Assembly (NCBI RefSeq): GCF_003856975.1
Contig: NZ_CP033107.1
Span: forward strand, 3,968,001 to 4,032,000
DNA length: 64,000 nt
Direction of reading: 5' to 3'
Origin: Plantibacter sp. PA-3-X8
Lineage (GTDB): Bacteria > Actinomycetota > Actinomycetes > Actinomycetales > Microbacteriaceae
Shown: positions 18,016 through 27,380 of the stretch, in pieces
Position numbering within the stretch: position 1 is the stretch's first letter
Layout: the number at the start of each line of letters is the position of its first letter
The notes under the pieces: model-generated
Told to the model about the DNA's origin: nothing
The model's database searches: none
What the model saw: only the letters and a program-made list of their open reading frames with translations
Program-made: the position numbers and the translations under genes

Positions 18016-19581
18016 ATGATCCGCTCTCGTTGGCGCGCGCTGCTCGCCACGCCCGCCCTGCTTGCGCTCGTCGTCGGCGGGTCGGTGCTCACCGCTCCGG
18101 CCGCGAACGCCGCGAGCCTGCTGACCGTCACCGCGCCGGCTGATGGCTCGACCGTCGCCTCACGCACCGTCGAGGTCACCGGTCTCGCACCGGCAGACGC
18201 CACGGTCGTCGTGCTCAACGCAGCGCAGACGGAAGAGCTCGGCCGCGGTGCCGTCACCGCCGAAGCCGAGGCCGCACAGGGCACCTTCGACATCACGCTC
18301 ACGCCCTACGACGACAACGACACCGTCGCGCAGTCCATCTTCGTCACCGTCGAAGACGGCTCCGAAGCCGCCGTCCCGGTGAACTTCAACCTCCCGATCA
18401 CCCCGGCGGACGCCTTCGACGTCGTCTCGCCCACCCAGGGACAGGTCTTCGACACGAGCGACATCACCTTCAGCGGCACCGGCACCGACGGCGCGATCGT
18501 CACCGTCAACGATTCCCTCGGTCGCCCCGTCGCGGGCACCAACAACGTCACGGTCGTCGATGGCACCTGGACGGCTGCACTGGACTTCGCGATCTTCGCC
18601 GGTGAGCGGGAGTTCATCGTCTACGAGACGCTGAACGACCAGCTCGTCCAGACCATCTACCGCACCATCACGCTGCCGCCGACGAAGTTCGTCGTCAAGA
18701 CGCCGACCAACGGCCAGGTGCTCACCAGCAGCAACGTCACGTTCTCCGGAAACGGCACCAACGGCGCCACCGTCACCGTCAACGACTCCCTCGGCCGCCC
18801 GGTCGTCGGCAAGAACAACGTGACCGTGATCAACGGCGAATGGTCCGCTGAGGTGTCACTCGCTGCATACTCCGGCGAGCGTACCTTCTACGTCTACCAG
18901 CAGCTCGGTTCCGAACAGCTCGGCAGCACCGAGCTCAAGCTCACGGTCCCGGACTCCCAGCCCGTGTTCTACGACGCCCCGATCGTGACCAGCCCGACCA
19001 ACGGTCAGCAGGTTCCCGTCACGGACATGCTGATCATCCGCGGCACTGCTCAGCCCGGTACCGACGTGTACCTCGTGGCTGTGCCGAAGGAGCTCTACGA
19101 GGCATCGGTGACGCGCACCGCTCAGACCGACCTCGTCGAGCCGGAAGCCACGGCTGAAGCCCGCGTCGCCGACGCTGGGATCGCAGCCGCTGCAGCCGTT
19201 CCTGCTCCCGTGTACCCGCTCGCCCCCGTCCGTGTCGACAACAACGGCGACTGGGAGGTCCTGATGGACCTCGACGCCGGCACGTGGGTCGTCCTGTCCG
19301 TCATCGTCGACAGCACCGCTGCAGAGTTCAGCGCGCTGTCGCCGATCTCCGACCCGGTCGAGTTCACCGTCACCGCCGCGGCGACCACCGTCGACTCCGG
19401 CACCACGTCGAACGGCCCGAGCAACGGCACGAGTCGCCTCGCCGAGACGGGCGTCGAGTCGCCGTCCCTCATCGGTGCTGCAGGCCTGCTCGCCGCTGCC
19501 GGCATCCTGCTGATGCTCGTCCGCACGCGCTCGGTCCGCACGGCTCGCGCCGCAGCGAGCACCGCCGCACCGCGCGCCTAG
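18016..19581 (+). CDS. LAxTG-anchored repeat-containing surface protein
   Basis: 521 aa. A signal peptide (cleavage near PAANA) precedes Ig-like domains. Two are near-duplicates of about 95 residues (about 130-225 and 226-315), both with TVNDSLGRPV and NNVTV; a third begins PTNGQQVPVTDM. An Ala/Glu-rich linker, LAETG, a membrane helix and a basic tail end the protein. A class E sortase is expected to anchor it to the wall. GGGGGA before the ATG supports the start. It directly follows the flippase and may be an adhesin or glycan-associated protein; function is not known. Confidence 0.85.
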   Translation: MIRSRWRALLATPALLALVVGGSVLTAPAANAASLLTVTAPADGSTVASRTVEVTGLAPADATVVVLNAAQTEELGRGAVTAEAEAAQGTFDITLTPYDDNDTVAQSIFVTVEDGSEAAVPVNFNLPITPADAFDVVSPTQGQVFDTSDITFSGTGTDGAIVTVNDSLGRPVAGTNNVTVVDGTWTAALDFAIFAGEREFIVYETLNDQLVQTIYRTITLPPTKFVVKTPTNGQVLTSSNVTFSGNGTNGATVTVNDSLGRPVVGKNNVTVINGEWSAEVSLAAYSGERTFYVYQQLGSEQLGSTELKLTVPDSQPVFYDAPIVTSPTNGQQVPVTDMLIIRGTAQPGTDVYLVAVPKELYEASVTRTAQTDLVEPEATAEARVADAGIAAAAAVPAPVYPLAPVRVDNNGDWEVLMDLDAGTWVVLSVIVDSTAAEFSALSPISDPVEFTVTAAATTVDSGTTSNGPSNGTSRLAETGVESPSLIGAAGLLAAAGILLMLVRTRSVRTARAAASTAAPRA

Positions 19582-19598
19582 TCACCATCACGACCGCT

Positions 19599-19635
19599 GC
19601 CGGCGGGCTCGCTCCACTCGGAGCAGCCCGCCGGC
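19599..19635 (+). terminator. Rho-independent-like terminator hairpin
   Basis: An 11-bp stem (GCCGGCGGGCT with AGCCCGCCGGC) plus an inner 5-bp GCTCC/GGAGC stem, starting 18 bases after the surface-protein stop. A short T-containing tail follows. Confidence 0.8.
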
Positions 19636-19804
19636 TTCGTCGTTTACGGGGGTCCCGCACACCGGTGCAGCTCGCCCAGCGCAGCACGGCGAGGCAGGAG
19701 CAATCCCCCACTCGCCCACAGCACGACATCCGTCGCGCGTCTACGCTAGGCAGCACAGCGGCGACCCTCGACCAGGTGTCGCCGCCGATCAGGGGGAGGC
19801 TCGA

Positions 19805-21571
19805 GTGGCACACGACGAGGAACCGGGTCCGGATCCCGGCCAGGAGTCCCAGCCCGAGGCACGCCCCAAACGCCCCGCCTCCCGCCGCGACTTCTTCCGC
19901 GCGGCAGGCTTCGGCGTCGCCGGGCTGGCAGCGGGCGGAGCGGTCGCGGGCGGGATCGCAGCCGCCACCGCAGCCAACCCGCAGGAGGACTATGGCTTCA
20001 CGCCGCTCCCCAAGCGCAGCGAACCGGGCTTCGACCACGTCGTCGTCGTGATGTTCGAGAACCGCTCCTTCGACCACATGCTCGGATGGCTCTACCCGGC
20101 GGGTGGCGAACCGGCCGGCCAGACCTTCGACGGCCTCGCCCAGGGCGACTACAGCAACCCCGGCGAGTCCGGCGAAGCCGTCCCCGCCCACGTGTACACG
20201 GGCCCCACCGACCAGATCATGGCCCAGCCCGACCCGGACCCCGGCGAGTTCTACCCGCACGTCAACACGCAGCTCTTCGGCACCATCGACCCCGAGAGCA
20301 ACGGCGACCTCCGCAATCCGCTGCAGCCCCCGTGGAACCTCCCGGCCGACACCTCCCCCCCCAAGAACGACGGCTTCGTCAAGGACTACATCGTCAACTC
20401 GACGCTCGCCCGCGGACGCAAGCCGACGCCCGAGGAGTACTCCACCGTGATGGGAGGCTTCTCCCCCGAGATGCTGCCGGTGCTGTCCACGCTCGCCAAG
20501 AACTTCGGCGTCTACGACCACTGGTACGCGGCGGTCCCCTCCCAGACCTTCTGCAACCGCTCCTTCTTCCACGCGAGCACCTCCCACGGTTACGTCACCA
20601 ACATCGAGGGCGACGGGATCGGCAAGTGGCTGAGCGCACCGGCCGTCCCCACCGTGTTCAACCGGCTCGAGGAGGCCGGCAAGACCTGGCGCGTCTACTA
20701 CGACGCCCAGCAGGTCGTGTCCCTCACCGGTCTCCTGAGCGCACCGTCGATCGAGCGATTCTGGAAGAGCAACTTCCGCAGCATGGAGCAGTTCCATGAG
20801 GACGCGGCGAACGGCGACCTGCCCGACTACGCCTTCGTCGAACCACGCATGGTGTTCGACCACAACGACATGCACCCGCCGGTCGTCCGTCCCGACAACC
20901 CGAGCCGGGACGACGTCGACCCGGAGCTCGACTCCGCCTACTCCGACATGCGCGCCGGCGAGCAACTCCTCGGCGAGGTCTACACGTCGATCAAGCACGG
21001 GGCGTCGACCACCGGCTCGAACGCGATGAACACGGTCATGCTCGTCACCTTCGACGAACACGGCGGCATCTACGACCACGTCGCACCGCCCAAGGCGACC
21101 CCGCCGTCGGGCGAGCCGGAGGCGGGCGAGATGGGCTTCACCTTCGACCGCCTCGGTCTGCGGGTGCCGACGATCGTCATCTCTGCGTACACGAAGGCCG
21201 GCAGCGTCATCAACGAGGAGATGCATCACGGCTCACTCATGAAGACCCTCGCCGAACTGCACGGACTCGACCCGCTGACCGAACGCGACCGCACCGCCAC
21301 GAGCATCTTCAACGCCGTGAACCTCACCTCACCGAGGCAGCCGGTGCTGTGGCCGACGGTGACGCCCGCCTACGTGCCGCCGAACCCCGAGGCGAACGCG
21401 CGGGCTGACAAGGACAAGGACCGCAAGCGACCACTCACGCCGCCGGCCCTCGGACTCATCGGGATCCTCCTCGCGAAGTACGAGCCCGGAGCACCGCTGC
21501 CGGACAACTACGCCGACGCGTACGACGTGCTGACGAAGCACGGCGAAGGGCTGTTCGGCACGCGCGACTGA
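19805..21571 (+). CDS. Tat-exported phosphoesterase (phospholipase C / acid phosphatase family)
   Basis: 588 aa. The N-terminus has a twin-arginine signal (SRRDFFRAAG, about residues 27-36) and hydrophobic Gly/Ala run. The mature part begins with FDHVVVVMFENRSFDHMLGW, where the Glu-Asn-Arg-Ser/Asp-His set is the metal/nucleophile region of this family, and TFDEHGGIYDHVAPP supplies further ligands. Such enzymes hydrolyse phospholipids or phosphate monoesters outside the cell. GTG 19805 is used. Lipid versus phosphomonoester specificity is undecided. Confidence 0.88.
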   Translation: MAHDEEPGPDPGQESQPEARPKRPASRRDFFRAAGFGVAGLAAGGAVAGGIAAATAANPQEDYGFTPLPKRSEPGFDHVVVVMFENRSFDHMLGWLYPAGGEPAGQTFDGLAQGDYSNPGESGEAVPAHVYTGPTDQIMAQPDPDPGEFYPHVNTQLFGTIDPESNGDLRNPLQPPWNLPADTSPPKNDGFVKDYIVNSTLARGRKPTPEEYSTVMGGFSPEMLPVLSTLAKNFGVYDHWYAAVPSQTFCNRSFFHASTSHGYVTNIEGDGIGKWLSAPAVPTVFNRLEEAGKTWRVYYDAQQVVSLTGLLSAPSIERFWKSNFRSMEQFHEDAANGDLPDYAFVEPRMVFDHNDMHPPVVRPDNPSRDDVDPELDSAYSDMRAGEQLLGEVYTSIKHGASTTGSNAMNTVMLVTFDEHGGIYDHVAPPKATPPSGEPEAGEMGFTFDRLGLRVPTIVISAYTKAGSVINEEMHHGSLMKTLAELHGLDPLTERDRTATSIFNAVNLTSPRQPVLWPTVTPAYVPPNPEANARADKDKDRKRPLTPPALGLIGILLAKYEPGAPLPDNYADAYDVLTKHGEGLFGTRD

Positions 21572-21583
21572 TCGGGCGGGCTG

Positions 21584-21606
21584 CCCTTCGACAAGCTCAG
21601 GGACCG
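21584..21606. repeat. REP-like arm
   Basis: CCCTTCGACAAGCTCAGGGA begins 13 bases after the phosphoesterase stop. It is inverted relative to the arm at 21970, and the pair brackets the tandem array at 21652-21969. Confidence 0.8.
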
Positions 21607-21651
21607 AACCGGATCGAGACGGATGCGAACGCTCCGGCCCCACGGACCGCT

Positions 21652-21969
21652 CCCGGCCGCGAGCGCCTCCCCGGCCGCGAGCACCCCTCCCGATCCCGGC
21701 GCACCCCACCCAGTCGCGGCGCACCCTTCCCGGTCCCCGAGCACCCCTCCCGAGCCCTGCGCACCCCACCCGGTCTCTGAGTACCTTTCCCGGTCCCCGA
21801 GCACCCCTCCCGATTCCCTGCGCACCCCACCCGGTCCCCGAGCACCCCTCCCGATCCCGGCGCACCCCACCCGGTCCCCGAGCACCCCTCCCGGTCCCGG
21901 CGCACCCCACCCGGTCCCCGAGCACCCATCCCGATCCCGGCGCACCCCACCCGGTCTCTGAGTACCTTT
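21652..21969. repeat. C-rich tandem array of about sixteen 20-bp units
   Basis: Units alternate between two types, CCCGGTCCCCGAGCACCCCT and CCCGATCCCGGCGCACCCCA, giving a 40-bp higher order. A divergent CCCGGTCTCTGAGTACCTTT unit appears twice. The CCCGGTCCCTGAGC portion equals the REP arm next to it, so the array looks like an amplified arm. Open frames across it in several phases are a by-product of the period. The rest of 21572-22019 holds no gene. Confidence 0.9.
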
Positions 21970-21994
21970 CCCGGTCCCTGAGCTTGTCGAAGGG
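21970..21994. repeat. REP-like arm closing the array
   Basis: CCCGGTCCCTGAGCTTGTCG followed by AAGGG. It is in register with the tandem units and is their probable source. Confidence 0.8.
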
Positions 21995-22019
21995 TGGCGA
22001 CCCCCGTCGAGGTGCGACC

Positions 22020-22373
22020 TCAGAACTCGACGTCTGCCACCAGCGGGAACTCGGTGATCGGCTCATCGCCCCACGGGGCGAGTTCCAGGTACGTCGGACG
22101 GTCACCCTCGATATAGAGGAGCAGGCTCGCGGTCGAGGTACTCGCTTCGAGGACGGTCTGTCGCGCCGTGGAGGGCCGGTCGTCGCTCTCAGGGACAAGG
22201 TCGATCGAGGGACAGGTGCCGCAACCGCACGTCCCGTGGACCGAGATGTCTGCGAGTTGTCCCGCCCACCGTTCCCGATCGGAGGCGGCGATCACCCGAT
22301 CAACACCGTCCTCCGTACCACGGGCGACCATGGCGACCAGGAGGTCGCGCTCGCGGACGGAGAGGGGGCGCAT
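22020..22373 (-). CDS. Hypothetical protein with CGCGTC motif (117 aa)
   Basis: 117 aa from ATG 22373. It has no signal peptide or membrane segment. A central HGTCGCGTCPSIDL stretch (Cys-x-Cys-x2-Cys) could bind a metal, and the C-terminal half (LLLYIEGDRPTYLELAPWGD) is predicted beta. The frame extends to a TTG at 22445, but that part is poor and lacks a ribosome site. It is divergent from the HNH endonuclease gene. I cannot name the family or function. Confidence 0.6.
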   Translation of the reverse strand: MRPLSVRERDLLVAMVARGTEDGVDRVIAASDRERWAGQLADISVHGTCGCGTCPSIDLVPESDDRPSTARQTVLEASTSTASLLLYIEGDRPTYLELAPWGDEPITEFPLVADVEF

Positions 22374-22525
22374 ATGGCGAGTGTACGCGGGCCAGGCGAG
22401 AAGTCCCGCACCGCTCGCAGGGCCCGGAGAGGCACTCGCGCGCAACAGATGTTGGCTAAAGATCCCAGATCAGCGGCAGAATCGGTCCAGGTTCAAATGT
22501 CAGTGGCTCATGTTTGGATGGTCCC

Positions 22526-24124
22526 ATGTCCAGCAGCCCACGCGTTCCCCTCGGTCCGGTCTCCACCGACCCCTTGGGCACGCTGAGCGAGACGGTGTCC
22601 GAGCTCCTCCGCACGTGGTCGGGCGCGCTCGACCCGATCCGGCCAGGCGACGACGCCATCGAGCAGCTCGCCGGCATGAACGACGCGGGCGTGGTCCGCG
22701 TCCTCGACCAGCTGGGTGCCGTGCAGCACGTGGTCGAGGTCCTGGCCGCGCGCGTCATGGGCTCGGTGTCGGAGCGTTCCCGCGGCGGCATCGTCGGCCA
22801 CGACCCGTTGGCCCGCAGCCACGGGTATGCGACGCCGGCCGTCATGCTCTCGGAACGGTGGCGCATCCCGCGCGGACGCGCCGCCGCGATCACCTCGGTC
22901 GCCCAGGCGATCACCCCCAAGCGCGCCCTCACCGGTGACGTCATCGAGTGCGACCGCCCCGAGATCGCCGCCGCCATCGAACCCCGGCTCGCCACTGACG
23001 CCCCCTGCGTGCCGCTGTCCGAGGGCGACAACCCGACGTGCACGGTCGACCACGACGAGGCGACCACCCCATCCGGCTTCGTCCGGTCCGCGCTCAGCGT
23101 CGAGGGCGCGGGCATCCTGCTGCGCGAGCTGCGGTTGGTGGGCTCCGGTGTCGACGACGAACGCATCCACCGTGCCGTCAGCGCCGGCATCGAGCACTGC
23201 GACGGTGCGCCGCTCGCCGAGGTCAGCAGCCTCGCCAAGCTCGTCCGCACCAGCCTCGACCAAGACGGCCCTGTGCCACGGGAGATCGCGCTCCGGAAGC
23301 AGCAGCGCTGCACCCTCCGCGAACTTCCCGACGGCATGACCGAGCTCCGCGCCTTCCTCGCGCCCGAGGCGGCGGGATGGGTCCGCGCGACGATGGACGC
23401 CGTCGTCGGCAAGCAGCTGCGACAGGTCCGGTTCATCGATCCCTCCGATGAAACGGCCGCGGCGGCAGCAACCAGCAGTGAGCTGCCCTCCGCGGATCCC
23501 CTCGACGACGCCTACGTTCCGGCCGCAGAGATGCCAGACACCCGCACGATGGACGAACGCCGGGTGGAAGCCCTCGTCGGGGTCTTCCGTCACGCCGCAG
23601 GTTGCGAGTCGGCGGTCATGGAACTCGCGCCCGTCTCCCTCATCATCCGCATGGACGAACCCGATCTGGCCGACGACGGCCAGTGGTCCGACGGCAAGGC
23701 CTACATCGACGGCGTCTCCGAACCGATCTCCGCCGGCACCGCACGGTGCATGGCGGCCGATGGCCGGATCATCCCGATGGTGCTCGGCGGCCCGTCCCAG
23801 GTGCTCGACCTCGGAGTCGGCACACGGTTGTTCACCAAAGGGCAGAAGATGGCCCTCGCCGAGCGTGATGGCGGCTGCGCCTGGACCGGCTGTACCCATC
23901 CACCGTCGTATACCGAGGCTCATCACCTCGTCTGGTGGTCACGAGGCGGGCCGACCGACCTGTCCAACGGCATCCTGCTCTGCAGTTTCCATCACCATCG
24001 CATCCACAACGACGGATGGGAGGTCATCGTGCGCGACCACGTGCCCTGGTTCATCCCGCCCGCGCATATCGATCCGCATCGCATTCCACGCCGCGGCGGC
24101 AAGCCGAGGTTGCGCGCTGCCTGA
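22526..24124 (+). CDS. DUF222 / HNH endonuclease (13E12-type) protein
   Basis: 532 aa. An N-terminal DUF222 domain (about residues 20-330) is followed by an HNH nuclease: CAWTGCTHPP, then EAHHLVWWSRGG and LLCSFHHHRIHNDGWEV, supplying the His-Asn-His and zinc-ligand Cys residues. This multi-copy actinobacterial family is related to the mycobacterial 13E12 repeat proteins; DNA cleavage is inferred from the motif. ATG 22526 is used, with an in-frame TTG four codons earlier as alternative. It is flanked by REP clusters but shows no recognition site of its own. Confidence 0.88.
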   Translation: MSSSPRVPLGPVSTDPLGTLSETVSELLRTWSGALDPIRPGDDAIEQLAGMNDAGVVRVLDQLGAVQHVVEVLAARVMGSVSERSRGGIVGHDPLARSHGYATPAVMLSERWRIPRGRAAAITSVAQAITPKRALTGDVIECDRPEIAAAIEPRLATDAPCVPLSEGDNPTCTVDHDEATTPSGFVRSALSVEGAGILLRELRLVGSGVDDERIHRAVSAGIEHCDGAPLAEVSSLAKLVRTSLDQDGPVPREIALRKQQRCTLRELPDGMTELRAFLAPEAAGWVRATMDAVVGKQLRQVRFIDPSDETAAAAATSSELPSADPLDDAYVPAAEMPDTRTMDERRVEALVGVFRHAAGCESAVMELAPVSLIIRMDEPDLADDGQWSDGKAYIDGVSEPISAGTARCMAADGRIIPMVLGGPSQVLDLGVGTRLFTKGQKMALAERDGGCAWTGCTHPPSYTEAHHLVWWSRGGPTDLSNGILLCSFHHHRIHNDGWEVIVRDHVPWFIPPAHIDPHRIPRRGGKPRLRAA

Positions 24125-24339
24125 CAACACCATCGCACTCCGGGGGCGGACCCGGGCGTCGATTCCGACCCAAACCGGTCTGCGGAGTGCTCCGAAGTAT
24201 GTGTCCCGGTCATTTTCGTTACCCGAACGCGCAAATGGCCGGCGCTCATGGCCTGGGCCAAGCGGTCCCGGCACGTGCGACCGGGCGGAGTGCAGCAATG
24301 GGGCTGCCGCTCCGCCTTCTCCCCCGCGGGGCTCGAACC

Positions 24340-24608
24340 GGGTTCGACAGGCTCAGTGAACGGAGACCCGGTCATTGAGCCTGTCGAAATGCACCACGGA
24401 CGACCCTTCGACACGCTCAGGGACCGAGGGAGCGCTCAGGGACCGGGGGAAGCACTCAGGGACCGGGGGAAGCACTCAGGGGACCGAGGGGAAGTGATCC
24501 GGAACGGAGACCCGGTCATTGAGCCTGTCGAAATGCACACGAGAAACCTCTCCCCTCGACAAGCTCAGGGAACGGGGGCTGTCGGCCACTGAGCCTGTCG
24601 ACATGTCA
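24340..24608. repeat. REP-like cluster with inverted pairs and short tandem amplification
   Basis: At least six arms in alternating orientation: TTCGACAGGCTCAGTGAACG (24343), its inverse ending 24391, 24403-24426, 24510-24533, 24552-24577 and 24583-24606. Between 24426 and 24491 the arm tail is repeated three times as a GGGGGAAGCACTCAGGGACC-like unit. The remaining parts of 24125-24625 show no gene. Confidence 0.88.
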
Positions 24609-24625
24609 GCACCCCTACGACAGCA

Positions 24626-24665
24626 CGAAGCCCCGCCCTCGACCGGAGTCGGAGACGGGGCTTCG
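24626..24665. terminator. Hairpin terminator
   Basis: A 10-bp perfect stem (CGAAGCCCCG with CGGGGCTTCG) around a 20-base loop, ending ten bases from the stop of the convergent minus-strand surface-protein gene. Confidence 0.82.
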
Positions 24666-24675
24666 CAGGGTGAGA

Positions 24676-25761
24676 CTAGGCCGTGACCTGCGCGCCCTTG
24701 CGGCGAGCAGTGGCGAACAGCATGCCGGCAGCACCGAGGAGCAGCAGCGCGGCAGCGCCACCGACGAGGACACCCGAGTCCGAGCCGGTGTCAGCCAGCG
24801 TCGGGACCGGAGCGCCAGCGGCGACCGGGTCGGCGATGACGGCGATGGAGTCGGCGGCGGGGTTACCCGCAGTGTCCGTCACGGTGAACGTGTAGGTACC
24901 GACCTGGATGCCTTCGCCCTGCAGCGTGAGGCCCTCGGCTGCGAAGCCACCGTTCTCGTCGGCGATGACCGTGTTGGCGCCGTCGGCGGAACCGAAGATC
25001 TCACCGTTCGGGTCGGTCACCTTGAACGACAGGGTGTCGCCCGGGGTGAAGCCCGTGACGGTCACACTGAAGCCGGCGCCGCCGGGGCGGACGTCGGAGA
25101 AGTAGATCGTGTCGGGGTCGACGAGGACCTTCGGGTCGAAGACCGGAGCGACGACCGGAGCAGCGAAGTTGTACGTGTCAGCACCGAAGGTCACCGACTG
25201 CAGCGTGTCGACCGTGCCGGCGTTGGCGAAGACACCGAACGCGAGCAGGTTGAAGTCGCCGAGCGCTTCGCTGAGCTCTGCAGGCGTGTAGGTCGCGTCG
25301 GTCGCGAGACCCGGAACGTCCTGGCTGACGACCCAGTCGCCACCGAGGTTCTCGACGCCCGGCGCCACAGGACGCAGGGTTGTGAAGGTGTCGGAAGTGC
25401 CGTCGGCGAAAACGGGGATCTGGAAGTACAGGTCGTCTTCGACAGACGCGTAGCTGATGCTCGCCGCTGCCTCGAGGAAGCCGCCAGCAGCGACCGGGAC
25501 ACCGCCGTCGTTGTTGAAGCCGTAGATGATCTGCGAGTCACCGGTCATGGTGAGACCGGCGTCGCTCAGGACGGCCGGGGCACCAGGCGTGGCGACACCC
25601 TCGTGCCAGCCGGCGTAGTTCGTCTCATCCGGAGCGATCTGATCTGCGGTGACCTGGATCTCAGCTGCGGACGCGGGTCCGGCGATGAGGAGGGTGGATC
25701 CGGCGACAACTGCGAGGCCGGTGGCGAGAGCCGCAGTGCGGCGTGACGTCTTCAAATTCAC
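24676..25761 (-). CDS. LAxTG-anchored cell-surface protein
   Basis: 361 aa. The signal peptide ends near GPASA. The mature part has a lectin-like or jelly-roll-like N-terminal region (about 35-215) and an Ig-like domain (about 220-315, PGGAGFSVTVTGFTPGDTL). The C-terminus has LADTG, a hydrophobic segment and RRKG, so class E sortase anchoring is expected. The GTG start gives the normal MNLKTSRRTAAL signal-peptide start. It is monocistronic, closed by the hairpin at 24626. Ligand unknown. Confidence 0.84.
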   Translation of the reverse strand: MNLKTSRRTAALATGLAVVAGSTLLIAGPASAAEIQVTADQIAPDETNYAGWHEGVATPGAPAVLSDAGLTMTGDSQIIYGFNNDGGVPVAAGGFLEAAASISYASVEDDLYFQIPVFADGTSDTFTTLRPVAPGVENLGGDWVVSQDVPGLATDATYTPAELSEALGDFNLLAFGVFANAGTVDTLQSVTFGADTYNFAAPVVAPVFDPKVLVDPDTIYFSDVRPGGAGFSVTVTGFTPGDTLSFKVTDPNGEIFGSADGANTVIADENGGFAAEGLTLQGEGIQVGTYTFTVTDTAGNPAADSIAVIADPVAAGAPVPTLADTGSDSGVLVGGAAALLLLGAAGMLFATARRKGAQVTA

Positions 25762-25913
25762 TGAGGTGAGTACTTTCGTCTAGGGGTCCGACAGGCGCGA
25801 CGTACCTGTTGGTTTTCTGAGACTAAGCGGATTCTCAGGGAAAGTTAATAGGGGGAACCACTGATTCTTTTGTCCTCCGCACAGGGGACATCGGAGCAAA
25901 AGTCACCCGTGGT

Positions 25914-26130
25914 GCCCTTCGACAAGCTCAGGGACCGGAAGGGGTGCTCAGGGACCGGAAGGGGTGCTCAGGGACCGGCAGAGGTGCTCAGGACGACTTC
26001 GGTCACTGAGCCTGTCGAAGTGCGCGCGCGAAATCCGCCGATCGAACAGGTCGCCCGTGGACCCTTCGACAAGCTCAGGGACCGGCAGAGGTGCTCAGGG
26101 ACCGGCAGAGGTGCTCAGGGACCGGAAGGG
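25914..26130. repeat. REP-like cluster with two tandem expansions
   Basis: Arms at 25914 and 26062 (CCTTCGACAAGCTCAGGGAC) and an inverse arm at 26001-26020. The first is followed by repeats of GGAAGGGGTGCTCAGGGACC and the second by GGCAGAGGTGCTCAGGGACC, so the two neighbours have different private units. The rest of 25762-26144 shows no gene; 25762-25870 is the promoter side of the surface-protein gene. Confidence 0.88.
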
Positions 26131-26144
26131 TCGGCGACTCGCAG

Positions 26145-27368
26145 CTACGCCAGGGCGGCGACCGTCTGGCGGGCGATCTCGAGTTCCTCGTTCGTCGGGA
26201 CGACGAGGACGGTCACCGGGGAGTCGTCCGTCGAGATCACCCGGATGCCACGCGCACGCTCGGCGTTGCGGTCCTCGTCAAGGATGATGCCGAGCCCCTC
26301 GAGGCCCTGCACCGCACCCGCGCGGATGAGCGGCGCGTTCTCGCCGACGCCCGCCGTGAACACGACAACGTCGAGACCGCCGAGGACCGCGAGGTACGCC
26401 CCGAGGTAGTGCCGCAGGCGGTGGACGGTCACGTCGAGTGCGAGCTGCGCCGCTTCGTCGCCCTTTGACGCGGACTCGGTGACGTCGCGCATGTCTCCGG
26501 TACCCGACAGCCCCAGCAGACCGCTGCGGCGGTTGAGCAGCGTGTCGAGCTCGTCGAACCCGAGCCCCGCCTTGCGATGCAGGTGGAACAGCACCGCGGG
26601 GTCGAGGTCGCCGGAACGCGTGCCCATGACGAGTCCTTCGAGCGGCGTCATGCCCATCGAGGTGTCGACCGAGCGGCCGCCGTCGATCGCGCACGCCGAC
26701 GCTCCGTTGCCGAGGTGGAAGACGATCTGCTTCAGCTCACCGAGCGGGCGGTCGAGGAAGGCCGCAGCCGCCTCCGACACGAACTTGTGCGAGGTGCCGT
26801 GGAAGCCGTACCGACGCACGCGGTGCTTCGCGGCGAGCTCCGCGTCGATCGCGTAGGTGTACGCCGCGGCCGGGATGGTCTGGTGGAACGCCGTGTCGAA
26901 CACCGCCACGTGCGGGACGTCGGGGAACGCGACCTGCGCCGCGTTGATGCCCTGCAGGTTCGCCGGGTTGTGCAGCGGCGCCAGCTCGGAGATGTCCTCG
27001 ATGTTGATCTTCACGAGGTCCGTGACCACGGTCGGCTCGAAGAAGCGTTTCCCACCGTGCACCACCCGGTGGCCGACCGCGATCGGCGCGTGCTCGTCGA
27101 GTGACGGCCCGTGCTCGGCGAACGCGTCGAGCATCACCCGGAACCCGGCCGTGTGGTCGGGGATCTCACGCTCGATGACCCAACGCTCCTCGATGGGCGG
27201 CGTCGTGCTCCCGGCGGCGTCCGGCAGGTAGGACCGGTGCTCGGCGGCACCCGTCGCGTCGCCGATGCGTTCGACGAGCCCGCTGGCGAGCGTCCGCTCC
27301 GTCTCGACATCGATGAGCTGGTACTTGAACGACGAGGAACCGGAGTTCACCACGAGGACGGTGGGCAT
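26145..27368 (-). CDS. ackA: Acetate kinase
   Basis: 407 aa, full length. Signature regions are VNSGSSSFKYQ at the N-terminus, GHRVVHGG, FHQT, HGTSHKFV, TSMGMTPLEGLVMGTRSGD and TAGVGENAP. The enzyme interconverts acetate plus ATP and acetyl phosphate in the cytosol. It starts 12 bases after the pta stop, forming the usual Pta-AckA overflow/acetate-assimilation operon. Confidence 0.97.
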   Translation of the reverse strand: MPTVLVVNSGSSSFKYQLIDVETERTLASGLVERIGDATGAAEHRSYLPDAAGSTTPPIEERWVIEREIPDHTAGFRVMLDAFAEHGPSLDEHAPIAVGHRVVHGGKRFFEPTVVTDLVKINIEDISELAPLHNPANLQGINAAQVAFPDVPHVAVFDTAFHQTIPAAAYTYAIDAELAAKHRVRRYGFHGTSHKFVSEAAAAFLDRPLGELKQIVFHLGNGASACAIDGGRSVDTSMGMTPLEGLVMGTRSGDLDPAVLFHLHRKAGLGFDELDTLLNRRSGLLGLSGTGDMRDVTESASKGDEAAQLALDVTVHRLRHYLGAYLAVLGGLDVVVFTAGVGENAPLIRAGAVQGLEGLGIILDEDRNAERARGIRVISTDDSPVTVLVVPTNEELEIARQTVAALA

Positions 27369-27380
27369 GTGTGTCTGGAC

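Noticed and set aside
19469..21229. 586-codon open frame on the minus strand
   Set aside because: Antisense to the Tat-exported phosphoesterase, whose signal peptide and active-site motifs are clear.
21329..22198. Minus-strand frames of Gly/Arg/Asp repeats
   Set aside because: They are translations of the 20-bp tandem array; all three phases stay open because of the period. No start signal or homologue-like content.
25914..26130. CRISPR array
   Set aside because: Units are adjacent with no unique spacers of constant length, and no cas gene is present. They are REP-arm tandem repeats.
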